Assembly: GCF_024699275.1 (NCBI RefSeq)
Contig: NZ_JAILPX010000020.1
Coordinates: 23,579-87,578, forward strand
DNA length: 64,000 nucleotides
Reading direction: 5' to 3'
Source: Selenomonas sp.
Lineage (GTDB): Bacteria > Bacillota_C > Negativicutes > Selenomonadales > Selenomonadaceae
How positions within the stretch are numbered: the first letter of the stretch is position 1; each line of letters opens with the position of its first letter. Shown piece after piece: positions 35,522 to 45,526 of this stretch. The notes under the pieces were generated by a model. That model saw only the letters and a program-made list of their open reading frames with translations, did not search any database and was not told the DNA's origin. The position numbers and the translations under genes are program-made.

Positions 35522-36853
35522 ATGCAAGCACAAGCAAGTCAGTCTTTTCTGGAGCGTTTCTTTAAGCTGCGGGAAAAAGGGACCACGGTACGCACAGAGG
35601 TTATCGCTGGTTTCACAACCTTTATTGCTCTGGCCTATATCATGTTCGTCAATCCGAATATCTTGGCCGATGCTGGTGTGCCCAAGGAAGCGGCCATTGC
35701 TTCTACCATTTGGATTGCTGCTCTGTCGACGTTGATGATGGGGGTTTTTGCCAATTATCCTGTGGCTTTGGCACCGGGGATGGGACTCAATGCATTTTTT
35801 GCTTATTACGTATGCGGTGTTTTAGGACTGCACTGGACAGTGGCTTTGGGTGCCGTTTTTTTCTCCGGGCTGCTGTTTTTGATCCTGACCATCAGTCATG
35901 TACGTCAGGCGATTATCAACGCTGTGCCGCAGAATTTGCGCGTGGCCATTGGCGTAGGCATAGGCTTGTTTATTGCCTTTATCGGCTTGAAGGGGACGGG
36001 CCTTATTGTCAGTGATCCGGCAACCTTTATCACGCTGGGAAGCGTGACAAAACCGGAAACGGCAATGTCCATATTTGGACTCGTGCTCACAGGTGTGCTG
36101 ATGGCCCGGGAAGTGCAGGGCTCCATTCTCATTGGGATTATGGCAACTACGCTTTTATCCATGGTGCTGGGGTATTCGCCAGTACCGCATGGCTTTACGG
36201 ATGTAATCAGCACCAGCCTGCCGCATATGGGCGAAACCTTTGGAAAATTGGATATCATGGGGGCTTGGAACTATGGTATCCTCTCGATCATTTTCACCTT
36301 TACGGTGGTGGAACTTTTCGATAATATGGGAACACTGATTGGCTTGACGGCAAAAGCCAAGCTGGTCAAAGCCGATGGCGAGATTGAAAACCTTGACCGC
36401 GCCTTGAATACCGATGCTGTCGGTACGATTTTTTCCGCTATCTTTGGTACATCTACGGTTACGTCCTACATTGAAAGTGCTGCAGGTATTGCTGCCGGTG
36501 GTAAGACTGGTCTGACTGCTGTAACAGTTGCCCTGCTGTTCCTGGTGTCTTTGCTCTTTGCGCCATTGATTGGCCTGGTGCCGGGGTATGCCACAGCACC
36601 TCCGCTTATCCTGGTAGGGGCGTTGATGATGTCAGAAGTCGGTAAGGTGAATTTTGCAGATTTTACGGATGGACTGCCCGCCTTCCTAACCATCATCATG
36701 ATGCCCATGACCTCATCCATTGCCAACGGTTTTGCGTTCGGTTTCATCAGTTATGCGTTCATGAAATCCCTTTCCGGTAAAGCAAAAGAGGTCAGCCCCA
36801 TCATGTGGCTGGTGAGCATAGCTTTCATGATCAATTTGTTCATGCGTTCCTGA
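35522..36853 (+). CDS. NCS2-family guanine/hypoxanthine permease (AzgA type)
   Basis: 443 residues with about 12-14 helices. TEVIAGFTTFIALAYIMFVNPNILADAGVP and NYPVALAPGMGLNAFFAYYVCG are the AzgA/PbuG signature, followed by VELFDNMGTLIGLTAKAKLV and FGTSTVTSYIESAAGIAAGGKTGLTAV. It imports purine bases with protons. The guanine riboswitch upstream makes guanine or hypoxanthine the likely substrate. I chose the ATG at 35522 (GAGGAGG 12 bases upstream); an in-frame ATG at 35483 would add a basic stretch atypical of the family. Confidence 0.93.
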   Translation: MQAQASQSFLERFFKLREKGTTVRTEVIAGFTTFIALAYIMFVNPNILADAGVPKEAAIASTIWIAALSTLMMGVFANYPVALAPGMGLNAFFAYYVCGVLGLHWTVALGAVFFSGLLFLILTISHVRQAIINAVPQNLRVAIGVGIGLFIAFIGLKGTGLIVSDPATFITLGSVTKPETAMSIFGLVLTGVLMAREVQGSILIGIMATTLLSMVLGYSPVPHGFTDVISTSLPHMGETFGKLDIMGAWNYGILSIIFTFTVVELFDNMGTLIGLTAKAKLVKADGEIENLDRALNTDAVGTIFSAIFGTSTVTSYIESAAGIAAGGKTGLTAVTVALLFLVSLLFAPLIGLVPGYATAPPLILVGALMMSEVGKVNFADFTDGLPAFLTIIMMPMTSSIANGFAFGFISYAFMKSLSGKAKEVSPIMWLVSIAFMINLFMRS

Positions 36854-36858
36854 AGAGT

Positions 36859-36885
36859 TTAAGTTTTGTAAGATTTTGCCGATAT
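36859..36885 (+). promoter_or_regulatory. Sigma-28 promoter of the yjfB-like gene
   Basis: TTAA (36859-36862), 15 bases, GCCGATAT (36878-36885). The -10 element is an exact match to the flagellar sigma-28/sigma-D consensus and the -35 matches TAAA at 3 of 4. Confidence 0.75.
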
Positions 36886-36936
36886 ATAGAATAGCACAAG
36901 GAAGTGCTGCTTCAGTTAGCTGAGGAGGTGCGGATA

Positions 36937-37113
36937 ATGGATATGAGTATCGCCGCTATGTCGGTGGGTATGCATCAGGGGCAGGCTATGCAGGATATGG
37001 GTATGGCTGTCCTGAAGATGGCCATGGATACCACGGAAGTTGCTACGGAAGAAATGCTGGAGGAACTTTCCGTTGACCCAAACCTGGGCACGATGGTGGA
37101 TATTCAGGCGTAA
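36937..37113 (+). CDS. yjfB: YjfB-family putative motility protein
   Basis: 58 residues, Met-rich: MDMSIAAMSVGMHQGQAMQDMGMAVLKMAMDTTE, then ATEEMLEELSVDPNLGTMVDIQA. This matches the small YjfB family tied to the sigma-D (motility) regulon in Bacillus; the molecular role is unknown. GAGGAGG precedes the ATG. A sigma-28 promoter lies about 50 bases upstream and a strong terminator follows, so it is a single-gene motility unit. Confidence 0.82.
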   Translation: MDMSIAAMSVGMHQGQAMQDMGMAVLKMAMDTTEVATEEMLEELSVDPNLGTMVDIQA

Positions 37114-37117
37114 GGAA

Positions 37118-37163
37118 GGCTGCTGTATCATGGTCTTTGGTACTGTGATACAGCAGTCTTTGT
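37118..37163 (+). terminator. Intrinsic terminator of yjfB
   Basis: GGCTGCTGTATCA pairs with TGATACAGCAGTC around a 15-base loop, followed by TTTGTTT. Confidence 0.8.
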
Positions 37164-37207
37164 TTATGCGAAACTTCTTGGATGACATGTATTTAAAAGA
37201 TTTTTTA

Positions 37208-37288
37208 TAGAGTGGTATAGGGAAACGCCGATACAGCCGCGGTAATTTTATATCCGGTTTTGTGTTTCTGCCTGATTTGTGGTATCAT
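37208..37288 (+). promoter_or_regulatory. Two candidate promoters of the tgt operon
   Basis: A sigma-A promoter, TTGTGT (37260-37265), 17 bases, TATCAT (37283-37288). Upstream, TAGA (37208-37211), 15 bases, GCCGATAC (37227-37234) resembles sigma-28. The first is the better supported. Confidence 0.45.
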
Positions 37289-37332
37289 TTACAGTTGGTA
37301 GTGGTCTATCATCTGACCACTGAGACAGCTGA

Positions 37333-38466
<1,134 letters not shown>

Positions 38467-38496
38467 TTTATTATTTTTTAAGAAGAGGTGCTTATT

Positions 38497-38784
38497 ATGA
38501 CTCCGGAAACCATGACAGCTTTGGGCACTTGGGGCCCTATCTTCGTGATGATTGCAATTTTCTATTTTCTTTTGTATCGGCCGCAAAAGGCAGCGCAAAA
38601 ACGACGCATGAGCATGCTGGATACCTTGGAAAAGGGAAACAAGGTGATGACCATCGGCGGTATCTATGGCACCATCACGAGTATTGATGAGAAGATAATC
38701 AAACTGAAGATTGCAGAGAATACCGTGATTGAGGTTTCCCGAGCTTCCATCAATGCCAATATCACGCAAGATAAACAGGGTTGA
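38497..38784 (+). CDS. yajC: Preprotein translocase accessory subunit YajC
   Basis: 95 residues: one membrane helix (GPIFVMIAIFYFLLYRPQKAAQKRR) with the diagnostic RPQ motif, then a small cytoplasmic domain (EKGNKVMTIGGIYGTITSIDEKIIKLKIAENTVIEVSRASI). It associates with SecDF and SecYEG. AGAGGTG lies just upstream of the ATG. It follows tgt by 30 bases and the folate gene follows at once. Confidence 0.95.
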   Translation: MTPETMTALGTWGPIFVMIAIFYFLLYRPQKAAQKRRMSMLDTLEKGNKVMTIGGIYGTITSIDEKIIKLKIAENTVIEVSRASINANITQDKQG

Positions 38785-38787
38785 GTC

Positions 38788-39384
38788 ATGGACGGGGGTG
38801 TAAAGGACCTGCAGGCTGAAAAAAAGGCACTGCGGGCAAAGATTTTGACTGCCCGCCGGGAACTGCGGGATGCCTATCGTCAGAAAGCCAGTCAGCGCAT
38901 GATTGATGTATTCTGTGCATTGCCGGATTTTAAGGCTCCCCGCAGCATTATGTGCTATGCTCCCATGGATGATGAGGTACAGATACACGCCCTTATCCAG
39001 CGTTGGCTTGATTTGGGGTGTACCATAGCTATGCCCCGGATTGTCAGCAAGGGGGAGATGGAGGCGGTATCCTTGTCTTCGCTGGATGATTTGATTGCAG
39101 GGACTTATGGAATACGAACACCTGATCCTGATAAAGGGCAGGTACTTTCTCCTGAAGACCTGGATATGATCATTGTGCCCGGAGTGGCCTTTGATACCCG
39201 GGGAGAGCGCTTGGGCATGGGGGCTGGTTTCTATGATGCTTATCTGGCAAAGGCGGTTCATGCCAAAAGGATAGCATTGGCTTATTCCTGTCAGCTGGTG
39301 GCAGCTATTCCCATGGAGGAACATGATATGCTGGTGCATAAGATTATCACGGAACAGGGAATATATAACTGTTTGCTGCGCTGA
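38788..39384 (+). CDS. 5-formyltetrahydrofolate cyclo-ligase
   Basis: 198 residues. ALRAKILTARREL near the start, MCYAPMDDEVQIHALI, and the ATP-binding loop GMGAGFYDAYLAK mark the family. It converts 5-formyl-THF to 5,10-methenyl-THF with ATP. The ATG lies 3 bases after the yajC stop and has only a weak binding site, so translational coupling is likely. Confidence 0.93.
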   Translation: MDGGVKDLQAEKKALRAKILTARRELRDAYRQKASQRMIDVFCALPDFKAPRSIMCYAPMDDEVQIHALIQRWLDLGCTIAMPRIVSKGEMEAVSLSSLDDLIAGTYGIRTPDPDKGQVLSPEDLDMIIVPGVAFDTRGERLGMGAGFYDAYLAKAVHAKRIALAYSCQLVAAIPMEEHDMLVHKIITEQGIYNCLLR

Positions 39385-39462
39385 TTGGCAAAGAGGAACA
39401 GCAAACTGTAATCATAGCCTGTGACGGCGCTTCGTTGTGAGTGCTATGGGGAGTGTGTATGA

Positions 39463-40173
39463 ATGGAAGTAAAGATTGGCATGGCCAAGACCTCTAAATA
39501 TGCAACGGAGGTTTGTGGTGATACCTGCGATATTGTGGAACGACCCCATGGAGGGATTTCGGCAATTATTGCAGATGGGCAGGGCAATGGTTTGGCGGCT
39601 CATCATACCAGCAGCTGGGTGGTGAATAAGGCGACGCAGCTGATTTCGGATGGTGCCCGCGACGGGGCTGTGGCCCGGGCGGTGCATGACTACCTCTACG
39701 CCATGAAGGATAAAAAGGTTTCCTGTACGCTGACGGTGGTGAGTGCTGACCTGGATACGGAAACGGCTGTAATCAGCCGGAACTCCAACTGTCCGGTTAT
39801 CATCAAAACACCGGAGTATGAAAGTGTTTATGATGAGAATGTGGAGCCCATTGGGGTGAATCGCCATATGAAGCCCTTGATGTATGAAGTGCCGCTGACC
39901 GCAGGAATGTTGATTGTGTCTTATACGGATGGTATTGCTCATGCCGGGAAGAAACGCATGGGGCATCCGGCTGATTTTGCGAAAATCATGGACATCATCC
40001 GCAGGAATGAGGCGGATGATGTGGCCTTTATCGCGAAGAGCATTATGGACTATGCGTTGGAATTGGATGCGGATAAGGCATCGGATGATATGACGGTATT
40101 GGTGATGGGGATTACGGATGGGTCGCCATCCAGTCCTAAGATTGAGCAGCTGGAAGTAACTTATCCATATTGA
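39463..40173 (+). CDS. SpoIIE/PP2C-type phosphatase
   Basis: 236 residues with a SpoIIE-like PP2C fold. Metal-binding Asp candidates lie in GISAIIADGQGNGLAA, MLIVSYTDGIAHAG and DKASDDMTVLVM, the order found in PP2C/RsbU enzymes. There is no sensor domain. It would dephosphorylate Ser/Thr-phosphoproteins such as anti-anti-sigma factors, but no kinase or antagonist gene is adjacent. GGGGAG precedes the ATG. Relatives are common in anaerobes next to hydrogenase or unrelated genes, so the target is open. Confidence 0.82.
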   Translation: MEVKIGMAKTSKYATEVCGDTCDIVERPHGGISAIIADGQGNGLAAHHTSSWVVNKATQLISDGARDGAVARAVHDYLYAMKDKKVSCTLTVVSADLDTETAVISRNSNCPVIIKTPEYESVYDENVEPIGVNRHMKPLMYEVPLTAGMLIVSYTDGIAHAGKKRMGHPADFAKIMDIIRRNEADDVAFIAKSIMDYALELDADKASDDMTVLVMGITDGSPSSPKIEQLEVTYPY

Positions 40174-40190
40174 GTTATCGGTTCTTTTCT

Positions 40191-40300
40191 TTGGATAAAG
40201 GAAAGAAGCAAAAGAAACTGGCGGACCGAATCCCTTCCGGGGATAAAGCCTGCCTGACGCCTATCCTTGGGCGCCAGGCGGATTCTATTGATAAAACTGG
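40191..40300. repeat. Intergenic element with two hairpins
   Basis: CTTTTCTTT/AAAGGAAAG (about 40191-40213) and CCTGACGCC/GGCGCCAGG (about 40251-40279) flank a GC-rich stretch. The first hairpin resembles dispersed intergenic repeats seen in related genomes, but only this copy was found in the window. No reading frame is convincing. Confidence 0.35.
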
Positions 40301-40316
40301 ATAGGAGTGATTGGCT

Positions 40317-40685
40317 TTGAAAATTGCGGTTGTAGGAGTGTGTGCTTCAGGGAAGACTACGCTGGTGGCTGGGTTAAAGGCAGCTGGCTTTGATGCTTAT
40401 AATGTAGCGCAGGAGCATTCTGGAATTCATGATTTTTGGGCGAAACGCCATCCAGATATATTGGTGATGATTGATGCTACCATGCCGGCGATTCATAAGC
40501 GGCGGGTTGTTTATTGGGATGAACAGCGGTTGGAGGTTCAGCATAAGCGATTGGCAGATGCCAGGGCGCATGCAGACCTTTATATTCAGACGGATAAATA
40601 CAGTGCCCAGGAAGTGCGGGGAAAGGTCATCGACTTCATCCAAGAATACAAAAAACGAAAGACAAAAGGGGATGAAATCTCTTGA
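40317..40685 (+). CDS. Small P-loop NTPase of unknown function
   Basis: 122 residues starting almost at the Walker A motif (KIAVVGVCASGKTTLVAGLKAAGFDAYNV). A Walker-B-like strand follows (PDILVMIDATMPAIHKRR) and a C-terminal helix. It looks like a minimal nucleotide-binding protein of the kinase/EutP-like kind; no substrate domain is recognisable. I chose the TTG at 40317 (GGAG 9 bases upstream); a TTG at 40311 is too close to the site. Its stop overlaps the secD start, so it is co-translated with the SecDF genes. Confidence 0.7.
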   Translation: MKIAVVGVCASGKTTLVAGLKAAGFDAYNVAQEHSGIHDFWAKRHPDILVMIDATMPAIHKRRVVYWDEQRLEVQHKRLADARAHADLYIQTDKYSAQEVRGKVIDFIQEYKKRKTKGDEIS

Positions 40686-41941
40686 GAAAAAACAATCTCA
40701 TGAAGCTCGTTGTCTGTGTCGTAGCCATTATCGGCATTTTCCTGGCCTTTGTAAAGCCATTGGCTTTTTCCATCCGTCAGGGACTTGACCTGCAGGGCGG
40801 TACCCATGTGGTGCTGGAAGCAGAGGACACAGATATTGCCAAGGTAAATGATGATGCCATGAATCGCGTGGTTACGATTATGGAAAAGCGCGTGAATTCT
40901 TTGGGGCTCACGGAACCCATTATCCAGCGGGAAGGAGAACGCCGGGTCATCATTGAATTACCGGGGGTCAAGGACCCGGATGCGGCGATCAAGACCATCG
41001 GTAAGACGGCTATGCTGGAATTTAAGGACGAAGAAGGCAATACCGTGCTTACGGGTACCGATTTGAAAGACGCTCAGGCAGCTACGAATCAGCAGTCGGG
41101 GCAGAATGTGGTAAATCTGGAATTCTCCGATGAAGGGGCGAAGAAATTTGCAGATCTTACTACGAAAAACGTGGGCCGTACCATTGCTATCCTGCTGGAT
41201 GGTGAAGTGCTGACTGCTCCTAATGTTCGTGAACCCATTCTGGGGGGCAAGGCAGAGATTACTGGCCAGAAGACATTGGAAGAAGCACAGAATCTGGCGG
41301 TAGTGCTCCGCAGCGGTGCTCTGCCGGTAAAGGTCAATATCATTGAAACCCGTACCGTTGGCCCGACATTGGGACAGGATTCCAAGGATAAATCGGTCTT
41401 TGCCTTTGCGGTAGGTATCGGTGCAGTATTGGTCTTCATGTTGTTGTTCTATCGCTTGTCCGGTTTTATTGCAGACGTGGCTTTGATGGCTTATACCGTG
41501 GTACTGCTGGCGTTGCTTTATCTCCTGGATGCAACTTTGACGCTGCCTGGTGTGGCTGGTATTATCCTGTCCATTGGTATGGCAGTCGATGCCAACGTGT
41601 TGATCTTTGAACATTTCAAAGAAGAATATCAGATTCAGGGTAAGACCCTGCGTCTTTCTATGGATGCAGGCTTTAAGCGGGCCTTTACCACAATTTTTGA
41701 CTCCAATATCACGACAATCATTGCCGCAGGTGTCTTGTTCTTCTTGGGGACTGGTACCATTCGCGGTTTTGCCATCACGCTGGGGTTAGGCACGATGTTG
41801 TCCATGCTGACGGCCATTACGCTGTCACAGTATCTCCTAAAGCTCATGATCAATTCCAAGATTTCGGAAAATCCGGGAGCTTATGGTGCTAACGGCTATA
41901 TGCTGTGGAAAAAGGAGGACTTGAAGCATGAACAAGCTTGA
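40682..41941 (+). CDS. secD: Protein translocase subunit SecD
   Basis: 419 residues. First membrane helix, then DLQGGTHVVLE and the periplasmic P1 region (shorter than in E. coli), then five C-terminal helices with GMAVDANVLIFEHFKEE and SMDAGFKRAFTTIFDSNITTIIAA, the RND signature. With SecF it uses the proton gradient to pull exported proteins across the membrane. The TTG start overlaps the preceding stop; an ATG at 40700 is an alternative. It overlaps secF by 14 bases. Confidence 0.96.
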   Translation: MRKNNLMKLVVCVVAIIGIFLAFVKPLAFSIRQGLDLQGGTHVVLEAEDTDIAKVNDDAMNRVVTIMEKRVNSLGLTEPIIQREGERRVIIELPGVKDPDAAIKTIGKTAMLEFKDEEGNTVLTGTDLKDAQAATNQQSGQNVVNLEFSDEGAKKFADLTTKNVGRTIAILLDGEVLTAPNVREPILGGKAEITGQKTLEEAQNLAVVLRSGALPVKVNIIETRTVGPTLGQDSKDKSVFAFAVGIGAVLVFMLLFYRLSGFIADVALMAYTVVLLALLYLLDATLTLPGVAGIILSIGMAVDANVLIFEHFKEEYQIQGKTLRLSMDAGFKRAFTTIFDSNITTIIAAGVLFFLGTGTIRGFAITLGLGTMLSMLTAITLSQYLLKLMINSKISENPGAYGANGYMLWKKEDLKHEQA

Positions 41942-42845
41942 TATTGCCGGACGCTCCAAAATCTGGTTTACGCTTTCCAGTATTGTCATTGTGGCTGGGT
42001 TGATCTGCATGTTTACCCGGGGATTTAACTTTGGCATCGATTTTACTGGTGGTACGATTATCGATTTGAAATTCGACCGGCCTGTGGCAATTGCCGAGGT
42101 GCGTACAAGTCTTTCCCAGTTTGGTTTGGAAGGTTCCACAATCCAGCTCTCAGGGGCTGAGTCCGGGGTAACGGAGTCGGAAAACGTGATGATTCGTACC
42201 GCGGACATGGAGGAGCAGCAGCGCAAGGATGTGATGGCAGCCTTGAAGAAGGATGTGGGGGATTATCAGGTACTGCGCGAGGAAAAGGTTGGTGCTACCA
42301 TTGGTGGTGAACTGATTACCAATGCGGTGCTGGCCTTGGTGGTGTCCTGGGCGTTGATTATCGCTTATGTTGCTTATCGTTTTGAGTGGCGTTTTGGCGT
42401 GGCAGCGGTATTGGCCCTTGTTCATGATATCCTCATTGTGCTGGCGGTGTTCTCCTTTACGGGGCGTCAGATTGATTCCTCCTTTATTGCGGCGTTGCTG
42501 ACCATTGTCGGTTACTCCATCAACGATACCATCGTTATCTTTGACCGCATCCGCGAGAACTTGAAGCTGCACTTCCGTCGGGGTGGGGATGTCAACCATT
42601 TGGTCAATACATCCGTATTCCAGACACTGACCCGTTCCTTGTACACGGTATTTACGGTCATGTTTACGACCTTCGCGCTGTACTTCTTTGGTGGCGAAAC
42701 CACGAAAGACTTTGCCTTTGCCCTGTTGGTAGGCTTTGGCAGTGGCTGCTATTCTTCGATTTTTATTGCCAGCCCGTTGTGGGTGTTTTTCCGTAAGAAA
42801 GGCGATAAGAAAAAAGCAGTGGCTAATGCTGCGGTGGCTAAATAA
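41928..42845 (+). CDS. secF: Protein translocase subunit SecF
   Basis: 305 residues with six helices: GFNFGIDFTGGTIIDLKF after the first helix, and SINDTIVIFDRIRENLKLH, the SecF RND motif with the conserved Asp. AAGGAGG lies 9 bases before the ATG. An intrinsic terminator follows the stop by about 25 bases. Confidence 0.96.
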   Translation: MNKLDIAGRSKIWFTLSSIVIVAGLICMFTRGFNFGIDFTGGTIIDLKFDRPVAIAEVRTSLSQFGLEGSTIQLSGAESGVTESENVMIRTADMEEQQRKDVMAALKKDVGDYQVLREEKVGATIGGELITNAVLALVVSWALIIAYVAYRFEWRFGVAAVLALVHDILIVLAVFSFTGRQIDSSFIAALLTIVGYSINDTIVIFDRIRENLKLHFRRGGDVNHLVNTSVFQTLTRSLYTVFTVMFTTFALYFFGGETTKDFAFALLVGFGSGCYSSIFIASPLWVFFRKKGDKKKAVANAAVAK

Positions 42846-42868
42846 AAATTTATCTGCAAATCAAGAGA

Positions 42869-42895
42869 CCCGGTGACTTATGTTGCCGGGTTTTT
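42869..42895 (+). terminator. Intrinsic terminator of secDF
   Basis: CCCGGTGAC, loop TTAT, GTTGCCGGG (two G-U pairs), then TTTTT. Confidence 0.85.
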
Positions 42896-42944
42896 CCTAT
42901 GTCCCGGTCTGCTGGTCATAAAGTGCAGGATTGACGAAAGCTAT

Positions 42945-42973
42945 TTGACAAATAAATAGGGAGGCGGTAAAGT
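42945..42973 (+). promoter_or_regulatory. Promoter of the small membrane protein
   Basis: TTGACA (42945-42950), 17 bases, TAAAGT (42968-42973), about 50 bases before the ATG at 43023. Confidence 0.5.
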
Positions 42974-43022
42974 ATAGGCAGAGTTTTATTAGAATGAGAT
43001 TAGATTTATGAAGGGGAGAGTC

Positions 43023-43379
43023 ATGAACAGTCAACGGCGGGCTAAGAGAAAAAGCATCATGCCCTTATTTATGGTGGCGGCATTGTTGTTGACGCTTACC
43101 TGTCTGGCGGGAATTTTTTCAGAAGACGGTTCGGATACGGTCCGAAATGCTCCACCGGCTGTGGCTACAGCTGCCGGGGCGCTGGAGAAGCCGCAGATTG
43201 TCGGTGGTTTTGTACCAGAGAGGCATCATGGATTGCCTGAGCCGCGTCAAGAGGCATTTTTCCTGAGTTGGGATTTCATAAATGGCCTGTTTGTCTTAAT
43301 TCTGTTGATGGAGTTTATCATCTTTCCCTTCTTGTTTTGGCTGTGGTTCGGGAAACATGACCATACGGAAAATAAATAG
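43023..43379 (+). CDS. Small membrane protein of unknown function
   Basis: 118 residues, not recognised. A basic N-terminus (QRRAKRKS) and a membrane helix (IMPLFMVAALLLTLTCLAGIF) precede an Ala/Pro-rich outside segment of about 50 residues. A second helix follows (FINGLFVLILLMEFIIFPFLFWLWF), with a His-rich tail (GKHDHTENK). GGGGAG precedes the ATG at 43023; an upstream ATG at 43008 lacks a site. It has its own promoter and terminator. Confidence 0.6.
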   Translation: MNSQRRAKRKSIMPLFMVAALLLTLTCLAGIFSEDGSDTVRNAPPAVATAAGALEKPQIVGGFVPERHHGLPEPRQEAFFLSWDFINGLFVLILLMEFIIFPFLFWLWFGKHDHTENK

Positions 43380-43420
43380 AGACTTGCTACGCTATTGATG
43401 CGTGCAAGTCTCTATTTGTT
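43378..43420. terminator. Bidirectional terminator between convergent genes
   Basis: AGAGACTTGC and GCAAGTCTCT pair around a 16-base loop, followed by ATTTGTTTT. The left arm overlaps the TAG stop of the small membrane protein. Confidence 0.8.
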
Positions 43421-43460
43421 TTCCTATGGAATCCTTGCGGTTTTAGCAGAGGATGTGAGT

Positions 43461-45308
43461 TTATTGGGAAATCCCTGTGGCCGGCTCAGCGAAGGGGTCT
43501 TCTGTTAGTCTGTGCTGTCCCAACATGGTGGTCAGATCCTGCTGCTGGAAACCGTAGCTATAGCTGGCGAAATCCTGCTTGGGGTCGTAACGGTTGGAAG
43601 GTGCGTTCAGGAGACCGCTGATGGTATCATAGAGCATATCGTTGGTGAAGTAGTGCTGTTGATGCTCATAGAGGGCCGCTGTGTGTCGGGGCAGGGCCTC
43701 TTGATACGCAGGGGAAAGATAAACCCAGAAGGGAATCCGTACCATATCGAAGCTGAATACATCCGGATTATGGGAGATTTCCAGATTTTCGCCGTGGTCA
43801 GAGAAATAGACCATGGCCTGGAGATTCAGATGCTTTTGTGCGTAATCGAAGACCTTACTAACCACGTAATCCGTATAGAGGATGCTATTGGCATAGGAAG
43901 GAGTGGAAGTAGCCCGGGAGTCATCCTCGGTGGTCTCGAATTTATCGAAGGTATCGGGATAACGGTTATGATAGTAGATATGACTGCCCATGATGTGCAG
44001 CACGATAAAATTATTCTTGGTAGGGTCAATCTGCGTCAGATAGGGAAGCAGGTCTTCGTCATACTTATCGGTAAAGGTGTAGGAATCGTCTGTCCAGGAG
44101 GCGTGGTCGGCAGTCTTAGCCACCAGCGTGATGGCACTGTCGTACTGGCCATAGCGACCCTGATTGCTGAACCACCAGGTCTCATAGCCGGCCTTTTTGG
44201 CTACATCCAGAATGGATGCGGATTCAAAGAATTCCTTATCGTTGTATTGACTCTGTTCGGTCAGTGCTCGCTGGAGTACGGGGACTGTCTGGGACCAACA
44301 GGAATATACATTGGTGTAATTGATGAAACCCGATTGTGCATCCATCAGTTTTTCGTTAATCCAGGGCGTGTCATCCAAAGGGAAATTGGGGGTGTAGAGC
44401 TTCATATAATTCCGGGAAGCCGATTCTCCAATAATCAGGATTACCGTACCGGGGGCTTTGGTTGCTAAAGTACTTCCCTTGTCGATTACGAGGCTGTCAA
44501 AGCGTTCGTCATGGCCCAGGCTGTATTCCTGGGTTTGTGCTACGTAACTGGTTACATCGTCCCATAGTTCAGCAAAGGATGTTTGGGGGAGATAAAAGCT
44601 TTGCGCCCAAAGGGTTAGTAAGGTCAATACACCTAAGGTAGAGAGGCGCAGGGCACTGGCATCCTGGTCTTCCGTAAGCCGGGCAAAGTGTAGATGGGCC
44701 CGATAGGCCAGATAAATGAACAGGGAAAAACCTGTAAAAATCAACAGTGAGGGAACCAGCCCCAGATTGGATTGGATGAAGTTGATGCTCTCATTGTAGT
44801 TGGTGAGATAAAGAGCCATCAAAGATGCGGGAGTCAGGCAGTGCCAGAAAAGACAGTAATAAACCCATTGGATAAAGGGAACAGCCAGACAGGCGAAGTT
44901 TAGAAGGGCCATGAACAGAGAACTTATCTTTACGTGTCCCAGTCGGGCGAGCACACTTTCAAGGCTCATGAGAAGGATGAACCCTGCCGTGCCTACCACA
45001 AAGTCAAAACAGATTTTTGATTGGTACCAGACTGTATTGTAGGTCCAGGCATAGAGCAAGGGAAAAGTCATGCTCCAGCCCAGGCTGGCAAGGAGGTTCG
45101 GCAGGGCTGCCCGGCTGAAAATAGAAACCCGGGTAGCGTACTGCATCAGTACCAGTGCGGCAAGCACCGGAATCAGAATGGGCATGAAATATTTTGCTCC
45201 CATATCCTGACCAATGTCGATATAGAAGGCGATGAGACAGCAGAAATAGCTGGCCGCTGCTGCTAGGCGACGGATGAAAGCATCCTGCTGAGCACTGGTA
45301 AGTGACAT
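43461..45308 (-). CDS. Phosphoethanolamine transferase-like sulfatase-family protein
   Basis: 615 residues. Five membrane helices fill the first ~220 residues; an extracytoplasmic alkaline-phosphatase-fold domain follows. Metal and active-site segments: VILIIGESASRNYMKLY, YSCWSQTVPVLQRAL (the nucleophile position, normally Thr, is Ser here), FIVLHIMGSHIYYHNRYP and VYFSDHGENLE. It fits the EptA/CptA group, which adds phosphoethanolamine to lipid A or core sugars at the inner membrane's outer face. That implies an outer membrane. AAGGAAG precedes the ATG at 45308. Confidence 0.88.
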   Translation of the reverse strand: MSLTSAQQDAFIRRLAAAASYFCCLIAFYIDIGQDMGAKYFMPILIPVLAALVLMQYATRVSIFSRAALPNLLASLGWSMTFPLLYAWTYNTVWYQSKICFDFVVGTAGFILLMSLESVLARLGHVKISSLFMALLNFACLAVPFIQWVYYCLFWHCLTPASLMALYLTNYNESINFIQSNLGLVPSLLIFTGFSLFIYLAYRAHLHFARLTEDQDASALRLSTLGVLTLLTLWAQSFYLPQTSFAELWDDVTSYVAQTQEYSLGHDERFDSLVIDKGSTLATKAPGTVILIIGESASRNYMKLYTPNFPLDDTPWINEKLMDAQSGFINYTNVYSCWSQTVPVLQRALTEQSQYNDKEFFESASILDVAKKAGYETWWFSNQGRYGQYDSAITLVAKTADHASWTDDSYTFTDKYDEDLLPYLTQIDPTKNNFIVLHIMGSHIYYHNRYPDTFDKFETTEDDSRATSTPSYANSILYTDYVVSKVFDYAQKHLNLQAMVYFSDHGENLEISHNPDVFSFDMVRIPFWVYLSPAYQEALPRHTAALYEHQQHYFTNDMLYDTISGLLNAPSNRYDPKQDFASYSYGFQQQDLTTMLGQHRLTEDPFAEPATGISQ

Positions 45309-45459
45309 AAAACATTCTTCCTTTATCATAAAAATCTACTGACAATTCTACACGAATTTGTTTTTCTCGTCAATTTATGATCGGTATGGGCAGAAGGAAG
45401 AAAAGGCAAAAATTAAGATTAAAATTATTTAATAACTATAAAGCAAAATAGTTTTATCC

Positions 45460-45488
45460 TTGACTTTTTTTTCTGTAAATAATAGAAT
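45460..45488 (+). promoter_or_regulatory. Promoter of the OhrR gene
   Basis: TTGACT (45460-45465), 17 bases, TAGAAT (45483-45488), about 40 bases before the ATG. The region is AT-rich and could hold the autoregulatory OhrR site. Confidence 0.5.
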
Positions 45489-45526
45489 TGAAGTGTGATA
45501 AAATATTTGGAATGAGGGATATTTTT

